DNA of 64,000 nt, from positions 1 through 64,000 of the forward strand of contig JAJKFH010002633.1 of the NCBI GenBank assembly GCA_023333565.1, given 5' to 3'. Shown in pieces: positions 59,516 through 64,000 of this stretch; within the stretch, counting starts at the first letter, position 1; every line of letters begins with the position of its first letter. The notes under the pieces were generated by a model. It was not told the DNA's origin. It ran no database searches and saw only the letters and a program-made list of their open reading frames with translations. The DNA is from Puffinus mauretanicus (lineage: Eukaryota; Chordata; Aves; Procellariiformes; Procellariidae). The position numbers and the translations under genes were made by a program.

Positions 59516-62500
59516 GAAATGTTTATGTATTTCTCTGTGCCTTTGTGAGGCTAGAAAGTTTAGCTGGGGTAGACTGCAGGAAATAAATATGTAACGTTAG
59601 ACTTTTTAAAACATTTCTTTAGTTTCCAGATGTAAAAGTAGGTGTTTGTTTATGAAATAGGAAATGAACAGTGGACATGAAAAGAAATCAAAGCCTGTTT
59701 TCTGCAACTATAGCCAGGAACGATATGAATATATCTACTGTTGGAAAATATAATGTGAGATGCAGTGCAAGGTCTCACTTTCAGTTTAAACCACACTGTG
59801 TTTTCTCATTAATACAAGGAGCACGAAGTAGGTTGTGAATCAGAGACAGAGCGTTTCCTGAATTGACCTCGCTTTTGGTGCCAGTAATAGAACTGGGTCT
59901 TTATTAAACCACTGAGTGTCATGCCTCTTAACATGCTCAGCTGGGCCATGTCTTTTTAGGCACTTATGCTATTTGCATCACAGTGGCAGGACATATGAAA
60001 AAAGTCCTGGGGCCATGCAGCTGCCATTTAAACTACTGCCACTCTGTGTTCATACCAAAGAACATAAGCTGACACATTGGACTAATGCGCAAAAGGCCCC
60101 TGTGTACCTGCTGAAATGGAAACATCTGAAATGGAGGAGACGAAGGAAGCATCTGACCACCTTGGCAAAACAGCTGCCACTCCTGGGAAGAGCGCACAGC
60201 CTGTGCAGCCCACTTCTTCCATGTGCCAACAGGGAGGACCGGCTCCCTGAAAGGCAGAGGAAAGAGTTATTGTTTTTCTTGGTGAGAAAATGTTGTTCTC
60301 TCGTGAGCCATACGCTCTGAAGAGAACTGGTATCTGAGACCCCAGAAATTTATAACAAAGCAATGTGGGCTGGTGAATAAAGTTACCAATAAGCCAAATT
60401 ACAGCAACATATTTGATACAAATCAATAGTATTGAACTATTGCTCTAATAGTGGTGAACACTTCAGTTATTTCTCATTATAGGTAGAGAGAAAAAGTGTT
60501 TATATAGTTGAAAATAATCCATCTATAGAAATAATCACACGTCTGGGAGACATATGGTCCATAGTCTGTCCAAGTGCCTTGACCAAAAGGCCAAGAAGTG
60601 TTAAAGGAAAGGGATGTGAGCCCCAAAGCCTGGATCACTTTCCATTCACGAAGTTTATTTTTTCTTCAGCTTTAGATGGAGAAGCTATTCTTCAGTTCCT
60701 TGCCTATGCTTGACTGTGCTGCCATGAACAGTTAAATGCCTCTCATATTTCACATCAGCAGTAGTTCCACTCCAGTAGTGGAAGAAGTGATTCATCTGTG
60801 GAGCCTGTATATACGTTAAAATTTCTCTAAGAGCTTAATGCTACTTTGGAGTTAAAAAGGCACTACATAAATGAAAATTGTTGTTCCATATTAATCAAAG
60901 TCAAAATATTTACTTACTTTAGTTGCTTTATTCTCAGTGGAGGAAAACACTGTCAAACAGTGAAACCTTTTAATAGTGTCTTTTCTGAGCCAAAAAAAAG
61001 GTGGCTGTGTCAAGGTGTTTTCTTTTTTCTTTTTGTCTCTTTTCTTCAGATTTCAATGTATCAACCCATAATAACATCAGGACTCCCTGTATCATTAAAT
61101 TACCTTGAGTCAAAACCAGGCAATCAGGAAAGGATAATTCCCGCCCTCTTCCTAGTAACTAGAACATTAGAAAAAAAAAAAGAAAAAAAATTGCTTCTTG
61201 TGTTAAAAAATAAAAAAAGAAAATAATTTTAGTTTATAGTATAGATTAACTAAAATAGTAACACATAAGAGGGTTATAAGCTTAAATTGTCCCTAGTATA
61301 GAAAAAGAAAAAGGAATCTCTTGATATTTCATATTAACAAAGCAGAGAAAGATGTGGTTTTCCTTTTTTTTTTTTAAGGCACTAGACTGGAGACGTTTTC
61401 TCCTTTTCCTTTTTCTTTTAATGTGGACACAGGAGAAAATGTAGTATCTTGGGTGTAATATAGTATTTTCAGTATATCTTGTAGTATGTGTAGAGTATCT
61501 CATTATTTAGGTTAAAGATGACCACATAAAACAAGAAATGAATGCACGGCAACCAGCAATCTGCTCTGAAACGTGAACCGTATCAGTTCGTATCAATGAG
61601 TGTGATAGAAGATGGAGGACAGGAGCTGTCTCTAACTTCATCTCCGTATCTCAGCAGCAACCAAATGAGGCTCCTGTTAATGACCTCACTCCCCATGCTA
61701 AGCCCACCTTAGAGATCAAAGCATTCATTAACAGCAAAGAATAAAACACTTTTTACTGTTATTATTCAAACATACATTATTCCATCAGAAAAAGGATCGG
61801 ATTTATCATTTAACCAAACTAACGAAAGAAAATTATTCCCAGAGGAAGAATAGTGAAAGAAAAGGGAAATAGGTGAGTGCTCTGACTCTTGGTGCCCTGG
61901 CAAATGACACGCTGAGCTGCAAAAGTGAGACACTGGGCTCCACCCTGGCTGTGCCAAAAATGTTGATGAAAGATGCTGCTTAACCTGCTGCAAGAAATGT
62001 TTTCACCCTACCTTTCTGCTCTGCAGTTGCATTTCTGCTGCTTGCCCTGCACAGTTTGAGCGCTTCTGCAATGTCACAGTCAACGTGACCAGGCAGGAGA
62101 AGACAAGGCATCCCTTCCTCCCTTTCTGGTGGCAGCACAAGCTTAACCAGCCTCAGCCACTGCAACACCCCACTCAGTCTTAGTGAAGATTTCTAGACGT
62201 TCCTGCAATGAAAACAAATGAAATGTTTACATTTATCAAGTAGGAAAGTGAGTCTGTGAACATTTGGTCTGGCTTCCTGGGTGATACAATCATTCAATAA
62301 TTTCTGAACGGAGCCCTCAGCTACTTCAGATATTTTCAGTGACACCACATGACAATGTATGTTCAGCCAGCTGTGGATGCCAGTTTCAATGCCTGGGATC
62401 AGGGAATTTACACTAATATTTTGGAATATCTGTTTTCAATCCCCTACCTGAGGATATTCTCAGGAGCATTTTGTGTGATCCTACAGTATTTCAGATAACT

Positions 62501-64000
62501 TGGGATTTATCTTTAGGCAAATGATAAGTTTGGCTTATTGGCTATACTTTCAAAGACTTGGTTATTTTCCTTTTTCTAAACGGAAATTCAATCTGGCACT
62601 TCCGAAATTCTTTATTAGTACGTTTTATATTGACAAGACGACAGCAATTTTTTCAATACTTGTTAATATTCATAGGTTTGTTCCTCCTGGTATCACCTTT
62701 CTATAACATCACTACCAAGACAGTGCAAATATAGGTAGGAGAAATAGGCATTATTTACTTGAAATAAAACATTAGAAGACTGAACTTACAAACGCTACAA
62801 TTTTATTAAAATAAAGGACATTTTGTGCATTTTTTTTTAATATTTAGATTCATTCAATCTCATCAAAATAAGAGCTCTGTTGCTATGTCAAACTAATGTA
62901 TACCACACACACAAATTATAAAAACTTTTGTTCAATTCAGAGAAAAATTAATTTCAGTGGCAAAGCATTAATCCTAATGTTACTGACCAGCAGATGTATT
63001 TTCCTTCCTGGTTTTCATTTAGAAACTGGTTTTGATTCAGATACATTAAAAAAAAAAAGAAAACACATCTTTTTCCTCTTTACAGTTCCAGTAAAATCAC
63101 CATACATTGTACATGACATTGTATTCTGCTGTAGGACGAGTTATAGCTGTGACAAAACCATATGATTGCAGAGACAGCTCTTTATAAGAATAAAGAATTT
63201 TTTTTTTAGATAAAAGGAGGTTAAAGAAAAGGTATAATATATGGCTATAATATACTGTACAAAATGTATTCCTGGTAATATAAAACAAAGAGTAAAAATC
63301 AGTGAACAGTGGACAATAGGGATGTAAAATACAAAAACGGGAAGGACTGTTTCACCTATTTTCATTTAATTGCATTATGTTTTTAATTTCTTCATCCTCT
63401 GTTAGACTTCAGTTATTTTTATGGTTTAATCTCTCTCCCCATAGTAACTAATAAGTGATATCACAGAACTAGAGTATTTAACAAAAAAACCCTTAGGTTT
63501 TGTATTTAAAATGTGCTGATAAGAGAAAACAATTTGTTTTGTGATGATAAAAATTCAAAGGCTTCTGGTTTTGGTGTTTATGGGTATACAGATATTTTCA
63601 CTTGAAAAGAGAATTAGCAGTTAGAAAAACTATGCAAAAAAACCATTATCAGCTAAAGTCAATGTTATTAAAAATAATTTTATTTTAATTGTACTCTCCT
63701 TAATCAAGTAATTTTTATTTTCAGAGAAGAAATTATGTTCTTTGAAAAATAATCATTAATATCCAAAATTGGTAATAGTGCAAAACAAGTTTTTGACATG
63801 TTGTGATAGTCTTTGGGGTTACATCTTTGGATAGAAATGTCTTTCCACAGTTTCTGTGACCTTAATAGTAAACCCATGGGGTTTAAAGGAATTCTGAAAT
63901 CATAGCAGATACCTTTCTACACACCATGTAGTGTAGCCTGTCATTTGCAGTGGATGAAAGATAACTCCTTGTTTTGGTACTGAAGACTTTTGAAAATCAG
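59516..64000 (+). other. BRINP3: Intron 2, last stretch to window end
   Basis: AT-rich intronic DNA with short A- and T-runs (for example near 61169-61220, 61364-61376 and 63199-63208). A 134-codon frame at 59916-60320 is not recognisable as a protein and lacks exon-like flanks. No BRINP3 exon is seen before the window ends. Confidence 0.6.

Noticed and set aside
19637..64000. Search for BRINP3 exon 3
   Set aside because: I looked for the codons following KIYR (an EFGRWKV-type start after an acceptor) and did not find them. The intron is known to be long in vertebrates, so the exon is probably beyond the window.
1..64000. CRISPR arrays, operons, prokaryotic mobile elements, tRNA or rRNA genes
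   Set aside because: There are no spaced direct-repeat arrays, no ribosome-binding-site-led gene clusters and no cloverleaf or rRNA signatures recognised. The window is vertebrate.

Overview
The window looks like one piece of a bird genome. Most of it is AT-rich, non-coding vertebrate DNA. It carries several copies of the CR1 LINE whose 3' ends finish in the short ATTCTATG-type tail typical of avian CR1, plus one solo LTR of a common avian endogenous-retrovirus type. I found no bacterial, plasmid or phage signal and no long intact ORF beyond GC-rich shadows and repeat-derived ORFs.

One protein-coding exon is recognisable: the first coding exon of BRINP3 (also called FAM5C), on the + strand at about 19351-19636, with the start codon at 19401. 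It encodes the signal peptide and the first ~45 residues of the mature N-terminus, then stops at a clean GT splice donor. The rest of the gene must lie beyond 64000, because I do not see the next exon here. Everything after 19636 is therefore read as intron 2. About 4.5 kb of CpG-rich DNA at the left end fits the promoter and the non-coding first exon(s). It holds several competing strong splice donors (1391, 3196, 4491, 4578, 4685), and sequence alone does not say which is used.

Layout: 1-4.7 kb, CpG-rich promoter domain with G-quadruplex-type motifs and candidate first exons. 4.7-19.35 kb, intron 1: AT-rich, with MIR-like ancient SINE remnants and one isolated GC-rich patch near 12.0-12.35 kb. 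19.35-19.64 kb, BRINP3 coding exon, with a possible short uORF overlapping the start codon. 19.64-33 kb, quiet intron 2. 33-50 kb, repeat-rich part of intron 2, with CR1 copies in both orientations, a long CCTT polypyrimidine tract, and a long decayed CR1 (46.4-50.1 kb) split by a solo LTR. 50-64 kb, mostly quiet intron with one younger CR1 (58.9-59.5 kb) and ancient CR1 remnants.

I did not find a previously undescribed biological system. The observations most worth a second look are the overlapping uORF at the BRINP3 start, the choice of several first-exon donors, the ~300 bp inverted CR1 pair that could fold the pre-mRNA into double-stranded RNA, the LTR nested inside CR1 with its target duplication, and the isolated GC-rich patch in intron 1. 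All calls come from reading the sequence and from recall of the families; no alignment or database search was run.
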